Source of the DNA: Acidobacteriota bacterium
Lineage (GTDB): Bacteria > Acidobacteriota > Terriglobia > 20CM-2-55-15
Direction of reading: 5' to 3'
Assembly (NCBI GenBank): GCA_003223875.1
Contig: QHWY01000007.1
Location: forward strand, 1-55,598
DNA length: 55,598 nucleotides
The notes under the pieces are model-generated. The model was given only the letters and a program-made list of their open reading frames with translations, did no database searches and was not told the DNA's origin. Made by a program: the position numbers and the translations under genes. Below are positions 33,698 through 41,571 of the stretch, one piece after another (positions within the stretch are counted from its first letter, which is position 1; each line of letters opens with the position of its first letter).

Positions 33698-33711
33698 GAG
33701 GAGGGGAATAT
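33698..33711 (-). repeat. Half-arm of ATTCCCC-type repeat directly upstream of a start codon
   Basis: On the minus strand ATATTCCCCTCCTC is followed at once by the ATG of the membrane protein. The 14 bases are identical to those at 3104-3117 and to the right end of the 18.7 kb element. It replaces the position where a ribosome site would be expected. Confidence 0.55.
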
Positions 33712-33716
33712 AACAA

Positions 33717-33743
33717 AAAAGCCGCGGTTGGTCCGCGGCTTTT
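33717..33743 (-). terminator. Rho-independent terminator
   Basis: AAAAGCCGCGG (33717-33727) pairs with CCGCGGCTTTT (33733-33743) around a five-base loop. On the minus strand the stem is followed by a run of six T, the right arrangement to end transcription of the DUF6152 gene, whose stop is 28 bases upstream. Confidence 0.8.
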
Positions 33744-33770
33744 CAGCGATTCGAAGAGGGTGACTACCGG

Positions 33771-34166
33771 TTACTGTTCCGCAGCGCCTCTCGCGAATAT
33801 GCGCCCATCCGGCATGGTGATTTGGGCTTGTCCGATTCGGTTCGATTCTGCCTTCTTGGCGCGGACGCCACTGACTTCAACCTTGTCGCCGACTTTTAGG
33901 GAATCCGGTCTCCAGCCCTGGCGAAACAGGGCGTTCGGCGGTCCGCCTTCGACAGAGTAAACCACAGTCTTGCCGGACTCATCCTTCGCTTCAATATTGA
34001 TGTAGATGTGGGGATTCATCCAATCCACGCTCTTCACCGAACCACTGAATTTGATCGGCTTATTGGTGTCGAACTCCGCAGCTATCGCGTGATGAGCAAG
34101 CAGTGGAATCGCGGAGCTGAGAAGCGCGATAGAGAGGCCTATGACAATCCAAAAATTTCGTTTCAT
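33771..34166 (-). CDS. DUF6152-family secreted protein
   Basis: A 131-residue exported protein; signal peptide at about 1-24. The mature part has the DUF6152 pattern: HHAIAAEFDTNKPIKFSGSV, then VDWMNPHIYINIEAKDESGK, then a C-terminal beta region (LKVGDKVEVSGVRAKK). The adjacent histidines at the mature N-terminus and the predicted OB-like small barrel are shared by this family. No function is established, though it often accompanies secreted metal- or redox-related genes. It has a perfect AGGAGG ribosome site and its own terminator, so it is probably a single-gene unit. Confidence 0.8.
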   Translation of the reverse strand: MKRNFWIVIGLSIALLSSAIPLLAHHAIAAEFDTNKPIKFSGSVKSVDWMNPHIYINIEAKDESGKTVVYSVEGGPPNALFRQGWRPDSLKVGDKVEVSGVRAKKAESNRIGQAQITMPDGRIFARGAAEQ

Positions 34167-34197
34167 CGAACCTCCTGGAATGATCGCTGAACTGACA

Positions 34198-34215
34198 GGC
34201 CAAATTATTTTGGCC
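34198..34215 (-). terminator. Possible hairpin terminator after glmU
   Basis: GGCCAAA (34198-34204) pairs with TTTGGCC (34209-34215) around TTAT. The stem is short and no T-run follows on the minus strand, so termination is only a possibility. Confidence 0.3.
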
Positions 34216-34259
34216 GCTTTGAGTTAAGTCAAGTGCAAAGCACCCAGGGGAAGAGGGAT

Positions 34260-35633
34260 TTATTTCTTTTTTCGATTTTTCGCCCAGCCCTCTTTGATGG
34301 TCTGGCGGCCGCGGGCAATGGCCAGAGATTCTGGGGGAACATCATCCGTGATAGAGGAACCGGCAGCGATGTACGCACCTTTGCCGATGCGCACCGGAGC
34401 AATGAGTTGTGAATCGGTGCCGACAAAGGCGCCATCTTCGATTATTGTTGGATATTTCCTCACGCCGTCGTAATTGCAGGTGATAACACCGGCACCGATG
34501 TTCACATCCTTGCCTACGGTGGCATCACCCAGATAGGCGAGATGTTGCGATTTGGTGTCCGTGCCGAGCGTAGACTTCTTAATTTCTACAAAATTACCAA
34601 TCCTGACGCGATCCCCGAGCACGCTGTCCGGCCGTAGGCGCGAAAACGGCCCCAATGTCACTTCTTCCCCGAGGTTGCTGCTGTCGAGAACACAGCTCTC
34701 CAATACCGTTGAGCGAGCACCGATCTTCGAGTTGGAAATGCGGCTGAAGGAATGGATCGTCACATCCTCCCCAATGACGGTATTTCCATAGATCTGGACC
34801 GAAGGATAGATGACCGAATCGGCGCCGATCTGCACGTCATCATCGATGAACGTGCTCGGCGGATCGACGAGCGTGACGCCCTCCGCCATGAGCGATTCGC
34901 ATTTGCGGCGCCGCATGATATGGTCGATCCCGGCCAAGTCCTGCCGGGTGTTGATTCCTAAAATCTCCTCAGCCGACGGAATCTTGAACGCGCCTACTCT
35001 TTGTCTTTGTGAAACGAGTATGCCGATGGCGTCGGTCAGGTAATATTCCCGTTGCGCGTTGTTACTCCGAATTTTGCTTAATGCCTCGAAAAGCGCCGGC
35101 GTATTGAAGATATAGATCCCCGAATTGATTTCTGTAATTTGCAAAATTTCGGGAGTCGCGTCGCGTTGTTCGACGATGGAATCCACTTCGCTCTCGTTGC
35201 GCCGAACGATCCTGCCATATCCATCCGGATTGTCTGCATCCGCCGTCATCACCGAGGCGTGATATCCGCCTTCGCGGTGAAACCTCACGAACGCATGGAG
35301 AGTGCCTGGGGAGATCAACGGAACGTCCCCAGATAACACAAGCAGATCAGCCTTATATCCGGCAAATTGATCACGCGCAGCCATGACCGCGTGCCCGGTT
35401 CCAAGTTGATCTTTCTGCTCGACGAACTTCACCTCCGAGATCGCCGCTTTCACTTTGTCCGATGTGTGACCTACGACGACCCAAACGTCGGCCAAAATGG
35501 AACGCGCGCTCCGCAAAACATGCTCAATCAGCGTCCGGCCGCCGGCACGGTGGAGAACCTTTGCGTATTTCGATTTCATGCGGGTACTCTTGCCCGCGGC
35601 GAGAATGAGAACTCGAAGATTTTCCATAGCCAA
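34260..35633 (-). CDS. glmU: Bifunctional GlmU: GlcNAc-1-P uridyltransferase / GlcN-1-P acetyltransferase
   Basis: A 457-residue cytosolic enzyme for the last two steps of UDP-GlcNAc synthesis, feeding peptidoglycan and glycolipid assembly. The N-terminal nucleotidyltransferase (1-230) has LILAAGKSTRMKSKYAKVLH, VLSGDVPLI and EINSGIYIF. The C-terminal left-handed beta-helix (about 250-440) has hexapeptide repeats (VTLGPFSRLRPDSVLGDRVR, then KDVNIGAGVITCNYDG) with acetyltransferase active-site residues in VEIKKSTLG and HLAYLGDATVG. Length is typical. It is followed by a GGCCAAA/TTTGGCC hairpin (34198-34215). YvcK lies 20 bases upstream on the same strand. Confidence 0.97.
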   Translation of the reverse strand: MAMENLRVLILAAGKSTRMKSKYAKVLHRAGGRTLIEHVLRSARSILADVWVVVGHTSDKVKAAISEVKFVEQKDQLGTGHAVMAARDQFAGYKADLLVLSGDVPLISPGTLHAFVRFHREGGYHASVMTADADNPDGYGRIVRRNESEVDSIVEQRDATPEILQITEINSGIYIFNTPALFEALSKIRSNNAQREYYLTDAIGILVSQRQRVGAFKIPSAEEILGINTRQDLAGIDHIMRRRKCESLMAEGVTLVDPPSTFIDDDVQIGADSVIYPSVQIYGNTVIGEDVTIHSFSRISNSKIGARSTVLESCVLDSSNLGEEVTLGPFSRLRPDSVLGDRVRIGNFVEIKKSTLGTDTKSQHLAYLGDATVGKDVNIGAGVITCNYDGVRKYPTIIEDGAFVGTDSQLIAPVRIGKGAYIAAGSSITDDVPPESLAIARGRQTIKEGWAKNRKKK

Positions 35634-35653
35634 TCCTTAGTGCCGGGCTCCGC

Positions 35654-36619
35654 CTAATCCAGACCTGCCATCTGAAGTACTGCTTGTGCAAGGCGATCCG
35701 GGTCGTGGCGGATCACCCCCTCTTCAGCGAGCAAATCCCGTTCCACCAAGTTTAACTTGAGCGCTCCAAGGCGATCACGATCGATATCGACAAGAGCCGC
35801 GTGTTCGGCGCTGTACTTCTTTAAGATCTCCGGCGAAGGCTTTCCATTATTGAGCAGGATATTGGAAAACAATATTCCGCCACAGTGCTGGACCAGCGCT
35901 TGGACGTGGTCGGCGACCGAGTACCTTTCAGTCTCGCCCGGCTGAGTCATGATGTTTTGAATATATATCTTAGTCGCGCTGGAAGCCCGGACAGCGCTGA
36001 TCACTTCATTCACGAGCATATTGGGGATAAGACTCGTGTAAAGCGAACCGGGACCGATTGTGATCAAATCTGCAGCGTCAATCGCATTCAAAGCATCCGG
36101 CAAAGGGTGCGCATCGGGTGGATCGAGTTGTACGCGCCGGATCCGTTTTCTGGATGCAGTGATGCGCGTCTCGCCTTCGACCCACGATCCATCCTCCAGT
36201 TCCGCGCGCAGTTGGATGTTGGAATTGGTCGATGGGTAAATAATTCCTTTAATGGCAAGGACTTCCGAAGTGAGCCTTACCGCTTCGGCAAAATCGCGCG
36301 TGATCCCGGCCATCGCGGTCAGAAAGAGATTACCGAAGCTATGGTCGTGCAGGCCCCCTTCGCTATTGAAACGGAATCGAAAGAGCCGGGACATGAGATG
36401 CTCGTCTTCCGAAAGGGCCATCATGCAATTCCGAATGTCGCCGGGAGGCAGAACGTGCAGTTCCTCACGTAGGCGGCCGGAACTGCCGCCGTCGTCGGTG
36501 ACCGTGACGATGACCGACAAATCTGCCCTGAATTTTTTTAATCCGCGCAGCAGAGTGGAAAGGCCGGTGCCGCCACCGATAGAAACAATCTTTGGCTTGC
36601 TGGTTTTCTTCGTTGCCAA
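35654..36619 (-). CDS. yvcK: YvcK/CofD-like UDP-sugar-binding protein
   Basis: A 321-residue protein of the YvcK branch of the CofD-like family. The opening IVSIGGGTGLSTLLRGLKKF and VTVTDDGGSSGRLREEL, then LPPGDIRNCMMALS, are the family hallmarks. GPGSLYTSLIPNMLV and IYIQNIMTQPGETE follow. In Firmicutes YvcK binds UDP-GlcNAc, the GlmU product, and affects cell shape and carbon use, so the adjacency to glmU makes functional sense. It sits between the TPR gene (6-base gap) and glmU (20-base gap) and is probably co-transcribed with both. Confidence 0.93.
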   Translation of the reverse strand: MATKKTSKPKIVSIGGGTGLSTLLRGLKKFRADLSVIVTVTDDGGSSGRLREELHVLPPGDIRNCMMALSEDEHLMSRLFRFRFNSEGGLHDHSFGNLFLTAMAGITRDFAEAVRLTSEVLAIKGIIYPSTNSNIQLRAELEDGSWVEGETRITASRKRIRRVQLDPPDAHPLPDALNAIDAADLITIGPGSLYTSLIPNMLVNEVISAVRASSATKIYIQNIMTQPGETERYSVADHVQALVQHCGGILFSNILLNNGKPSPEILKKYSAEHAALVDIDRDRLGALKLNLVERDLLAEEGVIRHDPDRLAQAVLQMAGLD

Positions 36620-36625
36620 CGCTAC

Positions 36626-37366
36626 TTACTTTTCCGCAGGCGTGACCAATTGTTTGAAATCCGGATCTTCTTTGAGCGATTCGAAATCGCTATCTCGCGC
36701 CGCAAGAAAACGATTCTCCGGCCGAAAATGAATGGCTTGTTTCAAATATTGTAATGCGTTGTCCCGGTGACCTTGAATCGCACTCGCTGCCGCCAAGGCG
36801 TACAGCACGTGGTCGGCTTTCGGAGCCAGCTTCAGGGCGTGCTCCAAGTGCTGGATGGCGGAACCCAGTTCGCGACGATTCAATTCGGCAATGCCCACGT
36901 TGTAGTGATCGTCAGCCGATCGGAGGACGGTCCTCGCTTTTTCATGAAGTTTTTTTTCGCAAGCGTGAATGAGGACTTTCGCTCGTTCCTGAATCTCCGG
37001 CTCTTCGGGATGCTCCGTAACGAGATGTTCAAAACACCGGACAGCTTTCTCAAAATCTTCGGCGTGCATCAACTTGATACCGGCCTCGTACGCCTGGACG
37101 GCGTTGGCAAAGTGTTTTGACCGGACTCGCGGAGGAGAAGTCGAACGAGGCGCGGTGGCTGCTGATGCCACTGAAGTTCGGCGGGATTCCACCTTTGCTA
37201 CCCGCTTTGGGGCCCTGCCTCTGGCGGATTTCGCAACCGAGCGGGATCCGTTTCTGGAAGCAAACCTTTCCGCTTTGGCCTTCAGTCTAATAGACTTACG
37301 CGCGCTAGAGGGTCTCTTTGCGGTCTTCTTCGTTGCTTTGGGTTTCGCTTTCGCCTTCGTTGCCAT
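36626..37366 (-). CDS. TPR-repeat protein with lysine/alanine-rich basic N-terminus
   Basis: A 246-residue protein. The first 65 or so residues are extremely basic and low-complexity (KAKAKPKATKKTAKRPSSAR), like the tails of histone H1-like or AlgP-like DNA-binding proteins. Residues about 85-235 form TPR helices (AVQAYEAGIKLMHAEDFEKA, then HYNVGIAELNRRELGSAIQH, then VLYALAAASAIQGHRDNALQ). There is no signal peptide, so it is probably cytosolic. It could bind nucleic acid or membranes through the tail and partners through the TPR. It leads the yvcK-glmU operon. Confidence 0.75.
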   Translation of the reverse strand: MATKAKAKPKATKKTAKRPSSARKSIRLKAKAERFASRNGSRSVAKSARGRAPKRVAKVESRRTSVASAATAPRSTSPPRVRSKHFANAVQAYEAGIKLMHAEDFEKAVRCFEHLVTEHPEEPEIQERAKVLIHACEKKLHEKARTVLRSADDHYNVGIAELNRRELGSAIQHLEHALKLAPKADHVLYALAAASAIQGHRDNALQYLKQAIHFRPENRFLAARDSDFESLKEDPDFKQLVTPAEK

Positions 37367-37430
37367 GCGCCGAGGGGAACTGTAAGTGGATCACGTTGAA
37401 AAGTCAAGGTGCGCGAGGCGCGCGAAGCGC

Positions 37431-37472
37431 AAGGGCGACAGCCCGCAGCTTCAAGACAAGGGCGACAGCCCG
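37431..37472. repeat. Two direct copies of AAGGGCGACAGCCCG
   Basis: The 15-base palindrome-like unit occurs at 37431-37445 and 37458-37472, preceded by GCGCGAGGCGCGCGAAGCGC (37411-37430). Each copy can form a GGGC/GCCC hairpin. It lies between csrA and the TPR operon and resembles a degraded intergenic repeat. Two copies only, so not a CRISPR. Confidence 0.55.
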
Positions 37473-37497
37473 CCCTTAATAGACGGTACGTCAGTTG

Positions 37498-37758
37498 CTA
37501 TTTCTTCGTCGGCAACGGTCGTTTCCTCATTCCTACAGCGGCGGGGAGCCCATCGAGGGGGGAAGTTGCTTGATCGATTTCAACAGCTTGGACGGTGTTA
37601 TCAGGAACGGGAGAAGCTTTCAGGTGAGTATGAACGCGGATCTCCTTCGGCGCCTTGATTCCAAATCGAACGCGATTGCGACCAATCTCCAAGATCGTGA
37701 TTTCGATGTTGCCGTCAATAAGGAGCTTTTCCAGCTTGTTACGGTTAATGATGAGCAT
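37498..37758 (-). CDS. csrA: CsrA/RsmA-family RNA-binding translational regulator
   Basis: An 86-residue protein whose first 55 residues match CsrA: MLIINRNKLEKLLIDGNIEI, then TILEIGRNRVRFGIKAPKEI, then RVHTHL. The IGRNRVRFGIKAPKEI strand is the family signature, and the R in RVH corresponds to the RNA-contacting arginine near residue 44. The N-terminal strand is atypical (INRNKLEKLLI in place of the common LTRKxGExI). The C-terminal 30 residues are an extra Pro-rich tail, as CsrA is normally about 60-70 residues. A ribosome site AAGGGG lies 10 bases upstream. The leader's TCTGGATG places a GGA right at the start codon, compatible with autoregulation. Confidence 0.8.
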   Translation of the reverse strand: MLIINRNKLEKLLIDGNIEITILEIGRNRVRFGIKAPKEIRVHTHLKASPVPDNTVQAVEIDQATSPLDGLPAAVGMRKRPLPTKK

Positions 37759-37876
37759 CCAGACGTACCCCTTCTATAAGTGCTCTTCTCCATCTAGAGA
37801 AATACACGAAGGTCAAAAAAAGATCCATGATCTTCACCTTTGTTCATATTTCTGTCACAATGAGCGCGCTTTTGAC

Positions 37877-39067
37877 ATGACGAAGTATCTACTGTCCACC
37901 GCCTCTCTGATTCTTCTATTGTTCTGGCCTATACAGGCGCAAGAAGTCCGGACACCGACGATTCCAAACGCTGAGATTCAACCCGCGGTCGTGTTGACGG
38001 CATCGGGAACGAATTACGTTAATCGGCTCGCTCTCAGAGGCTTTAGTCTGGACTCGCAAGGAGTGCTGATCGAGTCTTTGGACGGGCGAACAGTATACGC
38101 CGATCTGAATAGCGACGTCGGATTTAATCCCGCATCCGTCATCAAAGTAGCGACGTCATTTGCCGCACTTGCGAAACTAGGACCCGAATATCATTTCGAG
38201 ACAAGTTTTTATGCAGACGGCACGCTCAATAAAAAGACGCGGAGCCTCGACGGCGATCTGATATTGGTCTCGACGGGAGATCCGATGCTGACGACGATCG
38301 ATGTGGCGCGGCTCGCTCGCGAGGTTGTCCGGGCCGGCATCACGCGCGTCACTGGAAACTTAGTTGTTACAGGCCCACTCACTTACGGCATGTTCTACAG
38401 AACCGAGAGGGCCACCAAAGCGCTCGCTCAGACAATGCGGCGCGTGGGCGTTCGGTTCCGTGACCTAACCAACGGCGGGACCATTCGAGGTACAAGCGTT
38501 GCTAGCCACGTTTCGCAGAGCTTACGTGACATTCTCTTTTACCAAAATGCCCATAGCACCAACTCGATTGCAGACCGCCTCGGCGAGGCATTGGGCGGGC
38601 CGAGAGCTGTCGATGAATTTCTCGTCAAAGATGTCGGAATTCCGCAGAGCGATGTCTACATCAGTCACACTTCCGGCCTCGACTTCAATCGCATAACACC
38701 GCGCGCTACCCTCCAACTCTTTCGTGAATTCGTCTTCTGGTTGAACCTGAGTAATCTGCAGCCTCAGGACGTGCTGCCGGTCGCCGGCGTCGATGCCGGC
38801 ACGCTCTCGAGGCGATTTGTTGGAGAAGAATTTCGCGGCGCGATCATCGGGAAGACCGGTACGCTTCCCGGCACGGACGGAGGCGTGAGCACCCTGGCCG
38901 GTATCGCGTACACACGCAACCGGGGTCCGGTTCTTTTTGCGATCTTTAACACGATGGGATCGGTGTCTACCTACCGCAGACTTCAGGATGAGTTTTTGAA
39001 AGGCTTTATTCTCGAAAGCGGCGGCATTCCTGAAAGCAATGCGTCATTGCACAGGCTGAATAATTAG
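37877..39067 (+). CDS. dacB: Penicillin-binding protein 4-type D-Ala-D-Ala carboxypeptidase (S13)
   Basis: A 396-residue periplasmic peptidase that trims or opens peptidoglycan stem peptides. Signal peptide at about 1-21. The three penicillin-binding motifs are present in order: S87-V-I-K90 (FNPASVIKVATS), S227-T-N229 (NAHSTNSIAD) and K326-T-G (IIGKTGTLPGTDGG). Spacing fits family S13, but the protein is shorter than typical PBP4 (about 470), so the inserted domains between the first and second motif are reduced. It starts a plus-strand cluster with proline dehydrogenase and RNase Z. Confidence 0.9.
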   Translation: MTKYLLSTASLILLLFWPIQAQEVRTPTIPNAEIQPAVVLTASGTNYVNRLALRGFSLDSQGVLIESLDGRTVYADLNSDVGFNPASVIKVATSFAALAKLGPEYHFETSFYADGTLNKKTRSLDGDLILVSTGDPMLTTIDVARLAREVVRAGITRVTGNLVVTGPLTYGMFYRTERATKALAQTMRRVGVRFRDLTNGGTIRGTSVASHVSQSLRDILFYQNAHSTNSIADRLGEALGGPRAVDEFLVKDVGIPQSDVYISHTSGLDFNRITPRATLQLFREFVFWLNLSNLQPQDVLPVAGVDAGTLSRRFVGEEFRGAIIGKTGTLPGTDGGVSTLAGIAYTRNRGPVLFAIFNTMGSVSTYRRLQDEFLKGFILESGGIPESNASLHRLNN

Positions 39068-39094
39068 TCAAAAATCAAAACAGAGGCCGTCGAC

Positions 39095-39988
39095 GTGACG
39101 CTCCTGGATCGAGCTATTGCTCGTACTCTACCGGCAGTCCCGAAGGGAATTGTTAGAAGAGTCGCCAATAGATATATCGCGGGAGAAACTGTTGACGATG
39201 CGCTGCGGGTCGTCGCCGGTCTCAACCAACGCGGAATTCGCGCCACACTCGACATCCTCGGCGAACGTATCCATAACCTCGATCAAGCGCGCCGGGCGGC
39301 CGTGGGATATGTCGGACTGCTCGACGCGATCGATGGCGGCAGACTCGACGCAAATATCTCTATAAAACTGACTCAGCTCGGATTGAAAGTCGATTTCGCA
39401 ACATGCTTCGATCTGACCAACCGGCTCGTCCAGCATGCCGGCGAGCTGAAGAATTTCGTACGCATCGACATGGAAGATTCTTCCTGCACAAGCGATACGC
39501 TGCAGATTTATCGTCAGCTCCGGCGGGATCACTCCAATGTTGGCGTCGTCGTTCAGGCGTACCTGAGAAGAACCGCCGATGATATCTGCGCGCTCGAAGA
39601 TCTGCGCCCGAATTACCGGCTGTGCAAAGGCGTCTATATCGAGCCGCGGGAGATCTCCTATCACGACATGCGGGTGATCAATCGCAATTACGGTTACGTT
39701 CTCGAGAAGCTGCTGCGGAACGGGTCTTATGTCGGTATTGCTACTCACGATGAGCTGATGGTGTGGGAGGCGTTCCGTATCATTCGCGACCTGAAACTTC
39801 CAACGACGGCTTATGAGTTCCAAATGCTGCTTGGCGTGGATGAGCAACTCCGGGATATCATCCGAGCGGCCGGGCATCATCTGCGTGTGTATATTCCATT
39901 CGGGCGTGACTGGTACGCCTATTCTGTGCGCCGTCTGAAGGAAAATCCGCGCCTGGCGGGATACGTATTTAAGGCGATGTTTAAATGA
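39095..39988 (+). CDS. Proline dehydrogenase (PRODH)
   Basis: A 297-residue FAD-dependent TIM-barrel enzyme oxidising proline to pyrroline-5-carboxylate, the first step of proline breakdown. Characteristic segments: NISIKLTQLGLKVDF, FVRIDMEDSSCTSDTLQIYR, VGVVVQAYLRRTADD, RLCKGVYIEPREISY, and the C-terminal EFQMLLGVDEQLRD and VYIPFGRDWYAYSVRRLKEN, where the Arg pair binds the proline carboxylate. It is a stand-alone PRODH, not fused to the P5C dehydrogenase, and no P5C dehydrogenase is in view. The GTG start has AGAGG 8-9 bases before it. It lies 27 bases after dacB. Confidence 0.95.
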   Translation: MTLLDRAIARTLPAVPKGIVRRVANRYIAGETVDDALRVVAGLNQRGIRATLDILGERIHNLDQARRAAVGYVGLLDAIDGGRLDANISIKLTQLGLKVDFATCFDLTNRLVQHAGELKNFVRIDMEDSSCTSDTLQIYRQLRRDHSNVGVVVQAYLRRTADDICALEDLRPNYRLCKGVYIEPREISYHDMRVINRNYGYVLEKLLRNGSYVGIATHDELMVWEAFRIIRDLKLPTTAYEFQMLLGVDEQLRDIIRAAGHHLRVYIPFGRDWYAYSVRRLKENPRLAGYVFKAMFK

Positions 39989-40003
39989 GGGGAATTTGTC
40001 TTG

Positions 40004-40918
40004 ATGAGGATTGTTTTACTCGGAACCAGCTCCGCGGTCCCAACGCTGACCCGGGGCCTGTCGGCGACGGCGCTCGTGCGTGAAGGCGATGTCTTCCTGT
40101 TCGACTGTGGTGAGGGTACGCAGTTGCAGCTGATGCGCTCGAGCGTGAAGCGGAGCCGGATCCACTCGATTTTCATCGGACACCTTCACGGCGATCACTT
40201 TTACGGCATCGCGGGTTTGCTCAGCACGCTGCATCTAGATGGGCGCGAAACTCCGCTGAATGTCTTCGGCCCGGAAGGCCTCCGAGTTTTTTTGAATGCC
40301 GCGTTTCGAACATCCGATCTTCAGTTCGACTTCAAGTTGACGCTTCGGGAATTTCCTCGCGGCTTCCGCGGCCGCGTCCTGGACGAGGAAGAGTTCTATG
40401 TGGAAGCGCTTCCTTTAGATCACTCCATCTTCTGCCTCGGCTGGCGATTTCAAGAGAAAGATAGGCCCGGCGTTTTCAACCTCGAGCGAGCCGAGGAATT
40501 GGGAATCCCACGGGGGTCCCTGTACGGGCGGCTGCAGCACGGCGAAAGCATCACGCTTGGGGATGGCCGCGTCATTATGCCGGACATGGTGCTGGGCCCG
40601 CCTCGACCCGGCAAATCGGTCGTGTACTGCCTCGACACGCAGTTCTCCGAACGGTCGATTCAACTCGCGGACAAATGCACCACGCTCATCCACGAAACAA
40701 CCTTCGGTCCCGACGCAATCGATATGGCTCGCGAGCGAAAGCACTCCACCATGCAGGATGCCGCCCGCGTGGCAAAAGAAGCGGCAGCCCAAGCCCTAAT
40801 CGCAACCCACTTCAGCTCACGCTACGACGGCCGACAGATCGCGCAAATCGGTGATGATGCTCGAGAGATTTTTGAGCGGATCACCCTTGCGCGAGATCTG
40901 TTGGAGGTGGAAGTTTAG
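40004..40918 (+). CDS. rnz: Ribonuclease Z
   Basis: A 304-residue tRNA 3'-processing endonuclease of the MBL superfamily. The opening MRIVLLGTSSAVPTLTRGLS, the zinc motif FIGHLHGDHFYGIAGLL, the LPLDHSIFCLGWRFQE segment, YCLDTQFSE, LIHETTF, and the distal HSTMQDAARVAKEA and THFSSRYDG are the full RNase Z set. The start is set at ATG 40004 after GAGGGG; a TTG directly before it is also in frame. The TAG stop overlaps the stop of the convergent rhodanese gene. Confidence 0.95.
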   Translation: MRIVLLGTSSAVPTLTRGLSATALVREGDVFLFDCGEGTQLQLMRSSVKRSRIHSIFIGHLHGDHFYGIAGLLSTLHLDGRETPLNVFGPEGLRVFLNAAFRTSDLQFDFKLTLREFPRGFRGRVLDEEEFYVEALPLDHSIFCLGWRFQEKDRPGVFNLERAEELGIPRGSLYGRLQHGESITLGDGRVIMPDMVLGPPRPGKSVVYCLDTQFSERSIQLADKCTTLIHETTFGPDAIDMARERKHSTMQDAARVAKEAAAQALIATHFSSRYDGRQIAQIGDDAREIFERITLARDLLEVEV

Positions 40919-41571
40919 TATCGCGGAAGCGACGAGTCGATCTGTTCGACCCACGCATCGATCCCGCCACGCATGCTCTTCGTATTCAGAAATCCGTGCC
41001 CGCGAAGATAAGCAGCGGCATCGAGGCTGCGCATGCCGTGATGGCAGATCGTAACGATCGGTGTGTCCCTGGACCAGGTCTGCATGATCTCTTGCGCCAG
41101 CGCCTGATCGACCAAAACGCTGCCGGCGACATGCGCGATCTCATATTCCTCGGGGCTACGCACATCCAGCAATTTGATTCTGCCCTGCCTCAACAGCTCA
41201 GCTGTTTCCTGCGGCGTGATCTCGATGTCCTTTTCCATGTCCTGGCTCTTCCGGATGTGATCGATGACCTCGTTCACGTCCAGCCCGTGGTTGAACGCGA
41301 CGGTTGTCAGCGTGTCGGTTGGCTGGAAGCCGCAACTGCTGCAGCCTCCGACGTGGTACTTCTGAAACAGAGCACGTTGCGCCGACGGAAAGACCGTTGT
41401 CACCTGCTCCATTGTCCAGGCACCCGACAGACCTGCCGGATCGGTGCTCAGGGGCGCCTTCTGTTCCATTAAGGGTTTCAGCGCCCGGACATCCAGTTCA
41501 TCGTTGCTAATCTGAACAGGTGCGGACTCGACTGTCTTCTTCCCAAAAATTCTCGAAAGTAACGTTGCCAT
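40915..41571 (-). CDS. DUF1858-type domain plus rhodanese domain protein
   Basis: A 218-residue protein with no signal peptide. A middle domain (about 50-120) has the CxxC pattern YHVGGCSSCGFQPTDTL and DVNEVIDHIRKS of DUF1858-like domains. The C-terminal rhodanese domain (about 120-215) has KLLDVRSPEEYEIAHVAGSV and the active-site loop VTICHHGMRSLDAAAYLRGH with the persulfide-carrying Cys. The combination suggests sulfur relay. Its start overlaps the 3' end of miaB by 65 bases; MiaB needs a sulfur donor, so a partnership is plausible but unproven. The stop overlaps the rnz stop. Confidence 0.85.
   Translation of the reverse strand: MATLLSRIFGKKTVESAPVQISNDELDVRALKPLMEQKAPLSTDPAGLSGAWTMEQVTTVFPSAQRALFQKYHVGGCSSCGFQPTDTLTTVAFNHGLDVNEVIDHIRKSQDMEKDIEITPQETAELLRQGRIKLLDVRSPEEYEIAHVAGSVLVDQALAQEIMQTWSRDTPIVTICHHGMRSLDAAAYLRGHGFLNTKSMRGGIDAWVEQIDSSLPRY

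Noticed and set aside
37431..37472. Direct repeats AAGGGCGACAGCCCG considered as a CRISPR start
   Set aside because: Only two copies, 12-base gap, no cas genes; better explained as an intergenic palindrome.
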